IMG/VR virus record: IMGVR_UViG_3300017776_002495
Location: 1 to 24,199 of that record
DNA: 24,199 nt
DNA from: a virus
Direction: 5' to 3' (one strand)
Numbering within the stretch: position 1 is the first letter of the stretch; each line of letters starts with the position of its first letter. The position numbers and the translations under genes are program-made. A model generated the notes under the pieces. That model searched no databases. It saw only the letters and a program-made list of their open reading frames with translations, and had not been told where the DNA came from. Of this stretch, positions 7,038-12,510 are shown piece after piece.

Positions 7038-8022
7038 TAAAACATATAAACCTTTCCTCTACCCTTGGGCAGTGGAATTGGTAAAGAAGCATGAAGAGAT
7101 CCACTGGGTAGAAGACGAGGCAGAACTCTCGGAAGATATCCAAGACTGGAGAACTAAATTATCAGAAGAAGAAAAAGAATTTGTTACTCAAGTACTGAGG
7201 TTGTTCACGCAGTCAGACGTACAGGTAGGGGAGAACTACCACGAGTTATTGATCCCGAAGTTTAAGAACAACGAGATCCGTAACATGCTATCATCATTTG
7301 CTAATCGTGAAGGAGTACACCAACGTGCATACGCACTATTGAATGATACTCTGGGATTACCAGATGAAGAGCACCATGCCTTTCTTGAATACAAAGAGAT
7401 GGCAGACAAGATTGACTTTATGAAAGAGGGTGACATCAACTCTCACACTGGTCTTGCACTTGTACTGGCACAATCTGTATTCAACGAGGGTATGTCCCTG
7501 TTCGCATCATTCGTGATGCTATTGAACTTCCAACGTTTCGGTAAGATGAAAGGTATGGGAACAATCGTAGAATGGTCTATCCGTGATGAGACTATGCACG
7601 TACAAGGTAATGCGAAACTATTCCGTGAGTTCTGTGAAGAACATCCACGTATCGTAAACGATGAGTTGAAGTCTAAGATCTATGAGATGGCAAAGAATGC
7701 TGTTAAGTTAGAAGACCGATTCATCAAACTTGCATATAAGTCTGGTACTATCGAAGGTCTAACCGAAGAAGATGTTAAGCAATACATCCGACACATTGCA
7801 GACCGTAGACTATTACAACTGGGTATGAAACCTAAGTTTGGTGTTAAGGACAATCCACTACCGTGGTTGGACTGGGTACTGAATGGTGCGTCACATGATA
7901 ACTTCTTTGAGAAACGTGTGACTGAGTATTCCGTGAATGGAATGGAAGGTGATTGGGGGTGGACAGAAGTCGGCCCAGAACCAGAGGTATGTGGTCTTGA
8001 TGGACAAGGATGTGCGGCGTGA
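7018..8022 (+). CDS. nrdB: Ribonucleotide reductase class Ia beta subunit
   Basis: This 334-aa protein is the radical-generating small subunit. The diiron ligands are all visible: D67 in FTQSDVQV, E98 and H101 in REGVHQRAY, E157 in FNEGMS, and E191 and H194 in RDETMH. Y105, four residues after H101, is the tyrosyl-radical position (E. coli Y122), so this is an ordinary tyrosyl-radical type and not a tyrosine-less variant. The C-terminal tail, which in this family docks on NrdA, ends EPEVCGLDGQGCAA and contains two cysteines, which is unusual. AAAGGAAAAAAG precedes the ATG. It follows the SGNH-like gene and shares bases with the next small gene. Confidence 0.95.
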   Translation: MALLDFSKTYKPFLYPWAVELVKKHEEIHWVEDEAELSEDIQDWRTKLSEEEKEFVTQVLRLFTQSDVQVGENYHELLIPKFKNNEIRNMLSSFANREGVHQRAYALLNDTLGLPDEEHHAFLEYKEMADKIDFMKEGDINSHTGLALVLAQSVFNEGMSLFASFVMLLNFQRFGKMKGMGTIVEWSIRDETMHVQGNAKLFREFCEEHPRIVNDELKSKIYEMAKNAVKLEDRFIKLAYKSGTIEGLTEEDVKQYIRHIADRRLLQLGMKPKFGVKDNPLPWLDWVLNGASHDNFFEKRVTEYSVNGMEGDWGWTEVGPEPEVCGLDGQGCAA

Positions 8023-8159
8023 GTGGCAAATATGAGATAGAATGTGGTATATGTGATATAACAACTGTCGTAGAAGTATTGTATGACAATGATCATCCAC
8101 AACACTGTCCTATGTGCGGAGAAGATGCAGAACCAGAGTTTATTGAAGGAGTTGAGTAA
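8019..8159 (+). CDS. 46-aa zinc-ribbon protein
   Basis: This short gene starts with GTG at 8019 overlapping the nrdB TGA (GTGA). AAGGA lies 8 nt upstream, inside nrdB. The protein has two CxxC knuckles, CGIC (9-12) and CPMC (30-33), separated by 17 residues, followed by an acidic tail (EDAEPEFIEGVE). This is a compact zinc ribbon, like other small zinc-finger proteins seen beside RNR genes in T4-like phages (recall, not searched). It may bind RNA, protein or metal; its role is unknown. Tight coupling to nrdB suggests co-translation. Confidence 0.75.
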   Translation: MSGKYEIECGICDITTVVEVLYDNDHPQHCPMCGEDAEPEFIEGVE

Positions 8160-8174
8160 TACCTATATACAGGT

Positions 8175-8615
8175 ATGACTTGGCATAAAAACAACTTAAT
8201 ATTCGAACCAACAGAAGACGAACTCGGCAAGTATGTCGGGTTCGTCTATCTTATTACAGAGCGTGATACTGGTAAGAAGTATATCGGTAAGAAATTCTTC
8301 TGGAGCAAACGCAGACTCCCACCATTGAAAGGTAAGTCAAGGAAACGCACAGTAGTTAAGGAAAGTGACTGGAAGGACTACTACGGATCCTCAGAGCATC
8401 TGAAGACACTTGTAGAGCAGAAAGGTGGAGATGCATACTACCGTGAGATCCTACACTTGTGTGAAACAAAAGGTGAATGTTCTTACCTTGAAGCAAAGGA
8501 ACAATTCCTACGTGACGTTCTGTTACGTGAAGATTACTACAACGAATTCATAGGTTGTAAGATCCATTCAAAACATCTACCCAAGAAGAAATGGGAACGA
8601 GCAATATTTCCGTGA
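8175..8615 (+). CDS. GIY-YIG-like endonuclease
   Basis: This 146-aa protein carries a variant GIY-YIG core: GFVYLIT (22-28) in place of GIY, then KYIGKK (35-40) with YIG at 36-38. They are followed by basic residues, R90 in YYREIL and a conserved acidic residue in SYLEAKEQF (E106, possible metal-binding catalytic Glu), then YYNEFIGCKI. This arrangement fits small phage nucleases of the Seg/homing or DNA-processing type. No separate DNA-binding domain is seen, and whether it is a homing enzyme is unknown. It lies directly downstream of the RNR genes and overlaps the QueC-like gene by 25 nt. Confidence 0.72.
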   Translation: MTWHKNNLIFEPTEDELGKYVGFVYLITERDTGKKYIGKKFFWSKRRLPPLKGKSRKRTVVKESDWKDYYGSSEHLKTLVEQKGGDAYYREILHLCETKGECSYLEAKEQFLRDVLLREDYYNEFIGCKIHSKHLPKKKWERAIFP

Positions 8616-9199
8616 ACCACGACTGTATAGTTGCATTCTCTGGTGGAGTAGAGTCCACTGCATTGTTATGTCATGTTGTAGAGCAGGGTATGAACCCATT
8701 AGTAATACATGTAGAAGTTGGAATGGGTTGGAGACAGCAATCCGAATGTGCTGATCTTATTGCGTCCAATCTTGATGTCGATCTGAGATACATAGAATAT
8801 GTCAACGAACACCCCCTAACAGATAAACAAAAACTATTAGATCATTACTTTGATCTTGGCATCAATCCCCCATTCTTTTTTACATGGTGTAACATCATGC
8901 AAATTGTGAATATCAATAACCCCCACATTCATAAGATCTATTATGGATTCAACAACGGAATCGACAAACATACCGATTGGGTAGACGATCACTTCCGTAG
9001 TATCGAACGTGTATTGGGAGCACTCAATATCCCAACTAAGATGTCCGCACCACTTGGTCATATGACTAAGAAAGAGCAGTGGGACTCTATCCCCGAACAC
9101 CTTCAGAAATATGTACATTCTTGTGTACATTCATCAAAACGAGCATGTGGCAAGTGTTCTAAGTGTACAGAATTTCTCCATATGAGTGAAAATAAGTAA
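8591..9199 (+). CDS. QueC-like PP-loop ATPase (7-cyano-7-deazaguanine synthase-like)
   Basis: This 202-aa protein has a PP-loop pyrophosphatase motif, AFSGGVESTALL (15-26, SGGxxS). Its C-terminal zinc site is spaced as in QueC: C178-x7-C186-x2-C189-x2-C192 within CGKCSKC. PLGHMTKKEQWDSI precedes it, as in QueC (P-F-x-x-x-x-K-x-E). QueC converts 7-carboxy-7-deazaguanine to preQ0 using ATP and ammonia. In phages, such enzymes feed queuosine or 7-deazaguanine DNA modification, but no FolE, QueD, QueE or DpdA gene is seen here, so the substrate may differ or be host supplied. SGGVES has Glu where QueC usually has Asp. It begins inside the nuclease gene, with AAGAAG upstream. Confidence 0.8.
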   Translation: MGTSNISVNHDCIVAFSGGVESTALLCHVVEQGMNPLVIHVEVGMGWRQQSECADLIASNLDVDLRYIEYVNEHPLTDKQKLLDHYFDLGINPPFFFTWCNIMQIVNINNPHIHKIYYGFNNGIDKHTDWVDDHFRSIERVLGALNIPTKMSAPLGHMTKKEQWDSIPEHLQKYVHSCVHSSKRACGKCSKCTEFLHMSENK

Positions 9200-9200
9200 A

Positions 9201-9238
9201 GAAAACGCTTGACATTGTTATCAAAACAAGTTATAATA
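9201..9238. repeat. Near-identical 38-bp promoter repeat, copy 1
   Basis: Bases 9201-9238 and 9693-9730 are the same except one base (A at 9214, T at 9706). The repeat spans AAAACGC, the -35 box, the whole 17-nt spacer and the -10 box. Within the spacer, TTGTT and AACAA form a short inverted repeat around ATCAA. The identical spacer suggests that it is more than a plain polymerase contact: a shared operator or a recent duplication. Confidence 0.9.
9209..9237 (+). promoter_or_regulatory. sigma70-like promoter of the AAACGC-TTGAC family
   Basis: TTGACA (9209-9214) and TATAAT (9232-9237) are perfect, with a 17-nt spacer, preceded by AAAACGC. The start would be near 9244 and the first gene begins at 9269 with GAAAGGAGAG as ribosome site. 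It drives a run of very small genes. Confidence 0.88.
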
Positions 9239-9268
9239 TACAAGTAATTGAGAGAGAAAGGAGAGATT

Positions 9269-9349
9269 ATGACTTGGATGATGGATAAAGACTTTGTGAC
9301 TGGAATGCTTTTAATGCTATTCCCTTTTGTTGTTGAACTACTTAAATAG
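9269..9349 (+). CDS. 26-aa small hydrophobic protein
   Basis: This short gene, too short for ordinary gene callers, has a strong ribosome site (AAAGGAGAG) just before the ATG and follows the promoter at 9209 by 32 nt. The peptide MTWMMDKDFVTGMLLMLFPF then VVELLK has a central hydrophobic stretch (residues 9-25) that could form a short membrane helix. No function is known. Promoter placement and a strong Shine-Dalgarno argue that it is expressed, probably early. Confidence 0.6.
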   Translation: MTWMMDKDFVTGMLLMLFPFVVELLK

Positions 9350-9357
9350 GTTATATT

Positions 9358-9492
9358 ATGGATTTAGAAAATCTAACGTATGTTTCTTTTAAAGATGGAG
9401 TAAGTTTCATTGCCCCATTAGGAACATTCTCTATTCTCCCAGACCACTTCTGGGATCTAACTAACTATCGACCAGTGAGGTTTCCAGAATGA
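9358..9492 (+). CDS. 44-aa hypothetical protein
   Basis: This short gene begins MDLENLTYVSFKDGVSFIAP and ends TNYRPVRFPE. It is soluble, with no recognised motif. It starts 8 nt after the 26-aa gene and its TGA overlaps the next ATG (ATGA), which is typical of co-translated genes in this operon. TAGG lies upstream, but the ribosome site is weak. The function is unknown. Confidence 0.6.
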   Translation: MDLENLTYVSFKDGVSFIAPLGTFSILPDHFWDLTNYRPVRFPE

Positions 9493-9692
9493 TTACTTAT
9501 GTTACTGCCAACCATATGGAGTTGGAACTGTATTCAGATGATGAATTAGTAGTGAAAAGTGGAGATCCGTACTTTCTTGCCCATGTTGTGGACAAGGTAG
9601 GAGGAATGTCAAACACTGTGAGGAGATCTCCGTTCGAGGTTTGGACACAGGAGATGGATGCGTGTTTCATAAAATTATGCAAATTAGTTTGA
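9489..9692 (+). CDS. 67-aa hypothetical protein
   Basis: This small soluble protein (MITYVTANHMELELYSDDEL...) has alternating beta-strand-like segments in the first half and a C-terminal helix containing two cysteines (MDACFIKLCKLV). It overlaps the preceding stop by 4 nt. Its end abuts the second copy of the 38-bp promoter repeat. No family was recognised. Co-expression with the preceding small genes from the promoter at 9209 is likely. Confidence 0.6.
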   Translation: MITYVTANHMELELYSDDELVVKSGDPYFLAHVVDKVGGMSNTVRRSPFEVWTQEMDACFIKLCKLV

Positions 9693-9730
9693 GAAAACGC
9701 TTGACTTTGTTATCAAAACAAGTTATAATA
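9693..9730. repeat. Near-identical 38-bp promoter repeat, copy 2
   Basis: This is the partner of 9201-9238 with one mismatch (T at 9706). The two copies start 492 bp apart, in the same orientation, each in front of a small-gene operon. Confidence 0.9.
9701..9729 (+). promoter_or_regulatory. sigma70-like promoter of the AAACGC-TTGAC family
   Basis: TTGACT (9701-9706) and TATAAT (9724-9729) have a 17-nt spacer identical to that of the promoter at 9209, preceded by AAAACGC. The next gene starts at 9753 after an AGGAGG ribosome site. Confidence 0.85.
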
Positions 9731-9752
9731 GGTTTTTAATTAGGAGGAAATG

Positions 9753-9893
9753 ATGGTGCAAGATTTGGTGTTCTACATTCAAGAGAGTGGAGAATTGAGA
9801 GAAGAGATTTTTGAGACGAAGGCAGAAGCAGAAGAGTTTGCGGTTGCCAACGAGTTAACAGACTACTTTGTAGTCGCATTTGATTGCCAGTAG
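9753..9893 (+). CDS. 46-aa hypothetical acidic protein
   Basis: This short gene has a near-perfect ribosome site (AGGAGG at 9742-9747). Three in-frame starts compete: ATG 9750 (2 nt spacing), ATG 9753 (5 nt) and GTG 9756 (8 nt); I chose 9753. The peptide begins MVQDLVFYIQESGELREEIF and continues with a Glu-rich helix (TKAEAEEFAVANE) and a final strand, suggesting a small beta-alpha-beta fold. No family was recognised. It is first in the operon of the 9701 promoter, so it is probably strongly made. Confidence 0.65.
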   Translation: MVQDLVFYIQESGELREEIFETKAEAEEFAVANELTDYFVVAFDCQ

Positions 9894-9907
9894 GCAGGAG
9901 TTATATT

Positions 9908-10261
9908 ATGGGAATTCATGTAAGTACATATAGACAGGCACCGTACGGTGATCCGTTCTTTGATAACATGGACTGCACCGCAGGTGGTGAGTCAAGTTAT
10001 GCAAAAGGTTTCACTGTGGTAAACGCAGAAGGGCCGTTCGAACCGTGCGAGGAGTACCCCGCCGCAGAGTTAGTGATGGCAGAACCAATCGGTGGAAGGA
10101 AGATCCTCAGATTGATTCCAGTGTCTAAGAAAGACAAGTGGACTATGTTCGGTGGAAACTACGCAGGAACAAGTGACTCAAGGTTTTCAAGACTTTGTGA
10201 CAAACTACTTGGTGGCACGTTCTACGGTGCTGTTGCCATTCACGATAGGGTGGAAGGATAA
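9908..10261 (+). CDS. 117-aa hypothetical protein
   Basis: I start this gene at ATG 9908, where AGGAG lies 7 nt upstream; an earlier in-frame TTG at 9884 overlaps the previous gene and has no such support. The protein begins MGIHVSTYRQAPYGDPFFDN and is rich in Gly, Pro and aromatic residues. It has no membrane segment and no recognised motif; cysteines are scattered and not in a zinc pattern. It lies in the 9701 operon, and its stop overlaps the next ATG by 1 nt. The function is unknown. Confidence 0.65.
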   Translation: MGIHVSTYRQAPYGDPFFDNMDCTAGGESSYAKGFTVVNAEGPFEPCEEYPAAELVMAEPIGGRKILRLIPVSKKDKWTMFGGNYAGTSDSRFSRLCDKLLGGTFYGAVAIHDRVEG

Positions 10262-10389
10262 TGGCAAAAGGATACAAAAAAGGAAGTCTTCTTATGGAGT
10301 ACTTCCTTAACCCGCATTTCAAACCTACTGAGAAAGAGATGCAAGAACTAACTAAGATTTTTGGAGTAAGACCACATGAAATTAAATAA
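10261..10389 (+). CDS. 42-aa basic hypothetical protein
   Basis: This short gene starts at TAATG, with GGAAGG just upstream. The peptide MAKGYKKGSLLMEYFLNPHF continues with a helix (TEKEMQELTKIFG) and ends RPHEIK. It is basic and soluble. It overlaps the next gene by 14 nt. There is no known family; the spacing and ribosome site support expression in this small-gene operon. Confidence 0.55.
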   Translation: MAKGYKKGSLLMEYFLNPHFKPTEKEMQELTKIFGVRPHEIK

Positions 10390-10579
10390 TGTATTATTGG
10401 GTGTAATTGGGGTTTTAGTTGCCATTCTTGGATATCAAGCAATGGGAACAATTTTAGATATGCCAGACGTACTGGTATCGAACTCTACCAAGGAGTGTGT
10501 AGAGGTAATTAACTACGGTGACACTGACTGGTCATGTGACAACCTACCAAGCAGATACAACCACATATGGGTGAAGTAA
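10376..10579 (+). CDS. 67-aa small membrane-anchored or secreted protein
   Basis: The protein begins MKLNNVLLGVIGVLVAILGY, a clear N-terminal hydrophobic helix (about residues 5-23) behind one Lys, i.e. a signal anchor or uncleaved signal. The remainder is periplasm-facing, with two cysteines (KECVEVINYG and SCDNLPSRY) that could form a disulfide. I recall similar small proteins in marine T4-like phages, but no function. The start lies inside the previous gene and GGAG precedes it. Its TAA shares a base with the next ATG. Confidence 0.65.
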   Translation: MKLNNVLLGVIGVLVAILGYQAMGTILDMPDVLVSNSTKECVEVINYGDTDWSCDNLPSRYNHIWVK

Positions 10580-10776
10580 TGGAAAATAGATATGTAGCAA
10601 CAGTATCGTACTATGTGTACGCAGACAGTCCAAGGGACGCAGAGAGAAAGGCAATAGCACTGTGCCACTCTCAGAGAGAGAAATATGACAACCAGTGTGC
10701 AATTGAGTCTATTGCAGAGCAACCATTCGGTACTCTGGGTAGTAGCAAGATCGAACTGGAGAACCCTTATTTCTAA
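10579..10776 (+). CDS. 65-aa hypothetical protein
   Basis: I start this gene at the ATG 10579 fused to the previous TAA (TAATG), with GGTGAAG as ribosome site; an earlier in-frame ATG at 10567 would add only MGEV. The sequence MENRYVATVSYYVYADSPRD followed by AERKAIALCHSQREKY is a beta-strand then helix pattern, seen in many small phage proteins of unknown role. It is last in the operon of the 9701 promoter. An A9 run (10778-10786) and the next promoter follow. Confidence 0.6.
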   Translation: MENRYVATVSYYVYADSPRDAERKAIALCHSQREKYDNQCAIESIAEQPFGTLGSSKIELENPYF

Positions 10777-10807
10777 AAAAAAACTTGCATTTATTTCAAG
10801 AAAACGC

Positions 10808-10836
10808 TTGACAAATGCATCTACCTATGAGATAAT
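10808..10836 (+). promoter_or_regulatory. sigma70-like promoter of the AAACGC-TTGAC family
   Basis: TTGACA (10808-10813) and GATAAT (10831-10836) have a 17-nt spacer and are preceded by AAAACGC. The spacer differs from the 9209 and 9701 copies. About 45 nt of leader follow before the ATG at 10888. Confidence 0.8.
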
Positions 10837-10887
10837 AGGTACGTTGATTGGGAATTAACCCGCAACAAATTGAGAGAGAATTAAATT

Positions 10888-11403
10888 ATGGCATATGTAT
10901 CACAAGAAGATAAGAAGAAATTAACCCCTGCAATCAAAGCAGTCCTCAAGAAGTACAACATGAAAGGTACTTTAGCAGTCAGACACCATTCAAGTTTGGT
11001 GTGTAACATCAAAGAGGGTGCTCTTGATATCATCGGTGCGAAGAATGAAAGCATGGTGAATAGCAGACACTACGACACACAATGCAATCCTTATGATTGT
11101 CAGTCACTTGCTAATAGATTGCAAGATCAGTACGTTGACGTTAACACCTACTGGATCGAAGACAACTACGGTTCTAACCCGACTGTTGTTAAGTTCCTTC
11201 AAGAACTCAAGTCTGCAATGGAAGGTGAAGACTTCTATTGTGAAGATGATCCAATGACTGATTACTTCCACAGAAGTCACTACGTTGACATCAACATTGG
11301 TTCTTACAGCAAACCTTACGTTTGTACTGGTGAGTCAAAAGACTTCAGTGCTGTGGTCGAGAATTACAAGCAGAAGGCAACTGAATTGTTTGCCGCTGCT
11401 TAA
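10888..11403 (+). CDS. 171-aa conserved phage protein, possible LPD29-like
   Basis: This soluble protein begins MAYVSQEDKKKLTPAIKAVL and continues KKYNMKGTLAVRHHSSLVCNI. The pattern of an N-terminal helix then a strand of VRHHSSLVCNIKEGALDI, followed by a C-terminal helix (FSAVVENYKQKATELF), faintly resembles the LPD29 polyvalent-protein-associated domain; this is a weak memory-based match. Codons are regular and it has its own promoter at 10808 with GAGAGAG upstream, so it is likely to be highly made. A structured 3' region and a strong terminator follow immediately. The function is unknown. Confidence 0.7.
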   Translation: MAYVSQEDKKKLTPAIKAVLKKYNMKGTLAVRHHSSLVCNIKEGALDIIGAKNESMVNSRHYDTQCNPYDCQSLANRLQDQYVDVNTYWIEDNYGSNPTVVKFLQELKSAMEGEDFYCEDDPMTDYFHRSHYVDINIGSYSKPYVCTGESKDFSAVVENYKQKATELFAAA

Positions 11404-11462
11404 ACTTTCGGGGGAGAAACCGAAAATTGGTGATGATTCCTAAGTGATATCCCCCAATATTT
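11404..11462 (+). other. Structured 3' region before terminator
   Basis: These are noncoding bases. TTTCGG (11406-11411) and CCGAAA (11420-11425) can form a 6-bp stem around GGGAGAAA. Alternatively, GGGGGA near 11410-11415 can pair with TCCCCC downstream, and GAAAATTGG can pair almost fully with CCAATATTTC. The mutually exclusive pairings suggest a folded 3' UTR or small RNA rather than random sequence; this is inference. Confidence 0.4.
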
Positions 11463-11486
11463 CCCCTCTTCGGAGGGGATTTTTTT
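11463..11486 (+). terminator. Rho-independent terminator with UUCG loop
   Basis: CCCCTC (11463-11468), TTCG loop (11469-11472), GAGGGG (11473-11478), then A and seven T's. The perfect GC-rich 6-bp stem with the extra-stable cUUCGg tetraloop and the T tract is a textbook intrinsic terminator. It closes the 10808 transcription unit. Confidence 0.92.
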
Positions 11487-11561
11487 ACATTATTTTTGAT
11501 ATAAGTACTCGTATCAAGAACTTAATAACCCTATATAATAGAGTAGAAGGATTAATAAATT

Positions 11562-11993
11562 ATGAACTATGAACCCAAGCAACCAGAGGTCTTCGAGATT
11601 TTAGAAGAGTTCGAAAAACAGAAGAACAAAGCAGGTAGGAAAGAGGTATTGCTTAAATACCAAAACGTACCCGCACTTAAAGACATCTTGAGAGGCACGT
11701 TCGATGACTCTCTTGAATTCCTTTTACCCACAGGAAAACCCCCGTACAAACCAAACATTCCAGAGTCCACCCCAAGTTCACTGCTGAAGAAGCATAAAGA
11801 CTTCGGGTACTTTGTGAAAGGTGGTGCGGATATCCCACAGTATAAACGTGAGAACATATTCATTCGTATGTTGGAGAGTATTCATCCCCAAGATGCGGTC
11901 ATTGTTTTGTCCATGGTGAATAAAGAACCACCAGTGAAATTCTTAACCAAAAAACTAACAGAGGAGATTTTCCCCACCCTAATAGTGAAGTAA
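11562..11993 (+). CDS. conserved T4-like phage protein (DUF6433-like)
   Basis: This 143-aa protein has an N-terminal helix region (EVFEILEEFEKQKNKAGRKE), then LKDILRGTFDDSLEFLLPTG and a GKPPYKPNIPESTPSSL stretch. FVKGGADIPQYKRENIFIRM and LESIHPQDAVIVLSM follow. From memory this is the conserved cyanophage/T4-like family annotated DUF6433, whose function is unknown; no database was checked. AGAAGGATT precedes the ATG. A TATAAT (11534-11539) lies upstream without a good -35 box. It ends about 50 nt before the next small gene. Confidence 0.75.
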   Translation: MNYEPKQPEVFEILEEFEKQKNKAGRKEVLLKYQNVPALKDILRGTFDDSLEFLLPTGKPPYKPNIPESTPSSLLKKHKDFGYFVKGGADIPQYKRENIFIRMLESIHPQDAVIVLSMVNKEPPVKFLTKKLTEEIFPTLIVK

Positions 11994-12045
11994 AACTATA
12001 TGATCCTTAACCCTTAAATAAACCCACTAACAAAGAGAGGTGTTG

Positions 12046-12207
12046 ATGTCAGAAAAACAATTGGAACGGTTGAAGCAGGATAGCAAGGAATTAGATTTCT
12101 ATATCCGGCGAATGCAAAAGAAAGGAAAAACAGACCTTGCTTATAAATTAGCAAAGAAGCAGGTCTACTTAAATCAAACCATTGTTGAACAACAAATGAC
12201 TCAATAA
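12046..12207 (+). CDS. 53-aa charged helical protein
   Basis: This short gene is supported by GAGAGG 5 nt before the ATG. The peptide MSEKQLERLKQDSKELDFYI continues RRMQKKGKTDLAYKLAKKQV and ends YLNQTIVEQQMTQ. It is almost wholly helical with heptad-like hydrophobic spacing, so a short helical hairpin or coiled coil is likely. The charge is mixed, with basic excess. There is no known family. A UUCG hairpin follows 20 nt after the stop, before the FmdB-like gene. Confidence 0.65.
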   Translation: MSEKQLERLKQDSKELDFYIRRMQKKGKTDLAYKLAKKQVYLNQTIVEQQMTQ

Positions 12208-12227
12208 GGAAGGTGACCATATCTCTT

Positions 12228-12247
12228 CATCCCTCTTCGGAGGGATG
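12228..12247 (+). other. Intercistronic cUUCGg hairpin without T tract
   Basis: CATCCCTC (12228-12235), TTCG (12236-12239), GAGGGATG (12240-12247) form a perfect 8-bp stem closed by C-G over the UUCG tetraloop. No T run follows, so it is unlikely to be a complete intrinsic terminator. Such CUUCGG hairpins are known between T4 cistrons, where they can stabilise mRNA or slow polymerase. Confidence 0.8.
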
Positions 12248-12270
12248 TCGTATGGAACGGAAAATAAATT

Positions 12271-12507
12271 ATGCCTATATATGAATTTAAAGATAATGAG
12301 ACCAATGAAGTGCACGATGTGATGCTTAAAATCTCAGAGTACGATCAGTACCTAAACGACAACCCGAATATGACACGGGTGTATACTACTGCACCTGCAT
12401 TAACTTCGGGGCACAAGAGTGCACGACAACTTGCAGGATCCGATTGGAATGACCATCTGAAAAGGATCAAAGCAGCATCTGGTAAAAACAACACTATTAA
12501 GACTTAA
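12271..12507 (+). CDS. FmdB-like small phage protein lacking zinc cysteines
   Basis: This 78-aa protein begins MPIYEFKDNETNEVHDVMLK, matching the N-terminal strand of FmdB-type regulators (MPTYEY-like), and continues ISEYDQYLNDNPNMTRVYTTAPALTSGHKSAR, a pattern I recall from T4-like cyanophages annotated as FmdB-family. True FmdB has a CxxC zinc ribbon; here there is no cysteine at all, so metal binding is lost or was never present. It ends with a basic helix (DWNDHLKRIKAASGK). The start is the only good ATG, and the ribosome site is weak. It sits 3 nt before phoH. Confidence 0.7.
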   Translation: MPIYEFKDNETNEVHDVMLKISEYDQYLNDNPNMTRVYTTAPALTSGHKSARQLAGSDWNDHLKRIKAASGKNNTIKT

Positions 12508-12510
12508 TCT

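Noticed and set aside
7680-8105. 141-aa reverse-strand frame over nrdB
   Set aside because: It is antisense to conserved NrdB codons, with no promoter or ribosome site; every long reverse frame in the window has the same explanation.
11534-11539. TATAAT before the 11562 gene
   Set aside because: No acceptable -35 hexamer lies 15-19 nt upstream, so it is too weak to list as a promoter.
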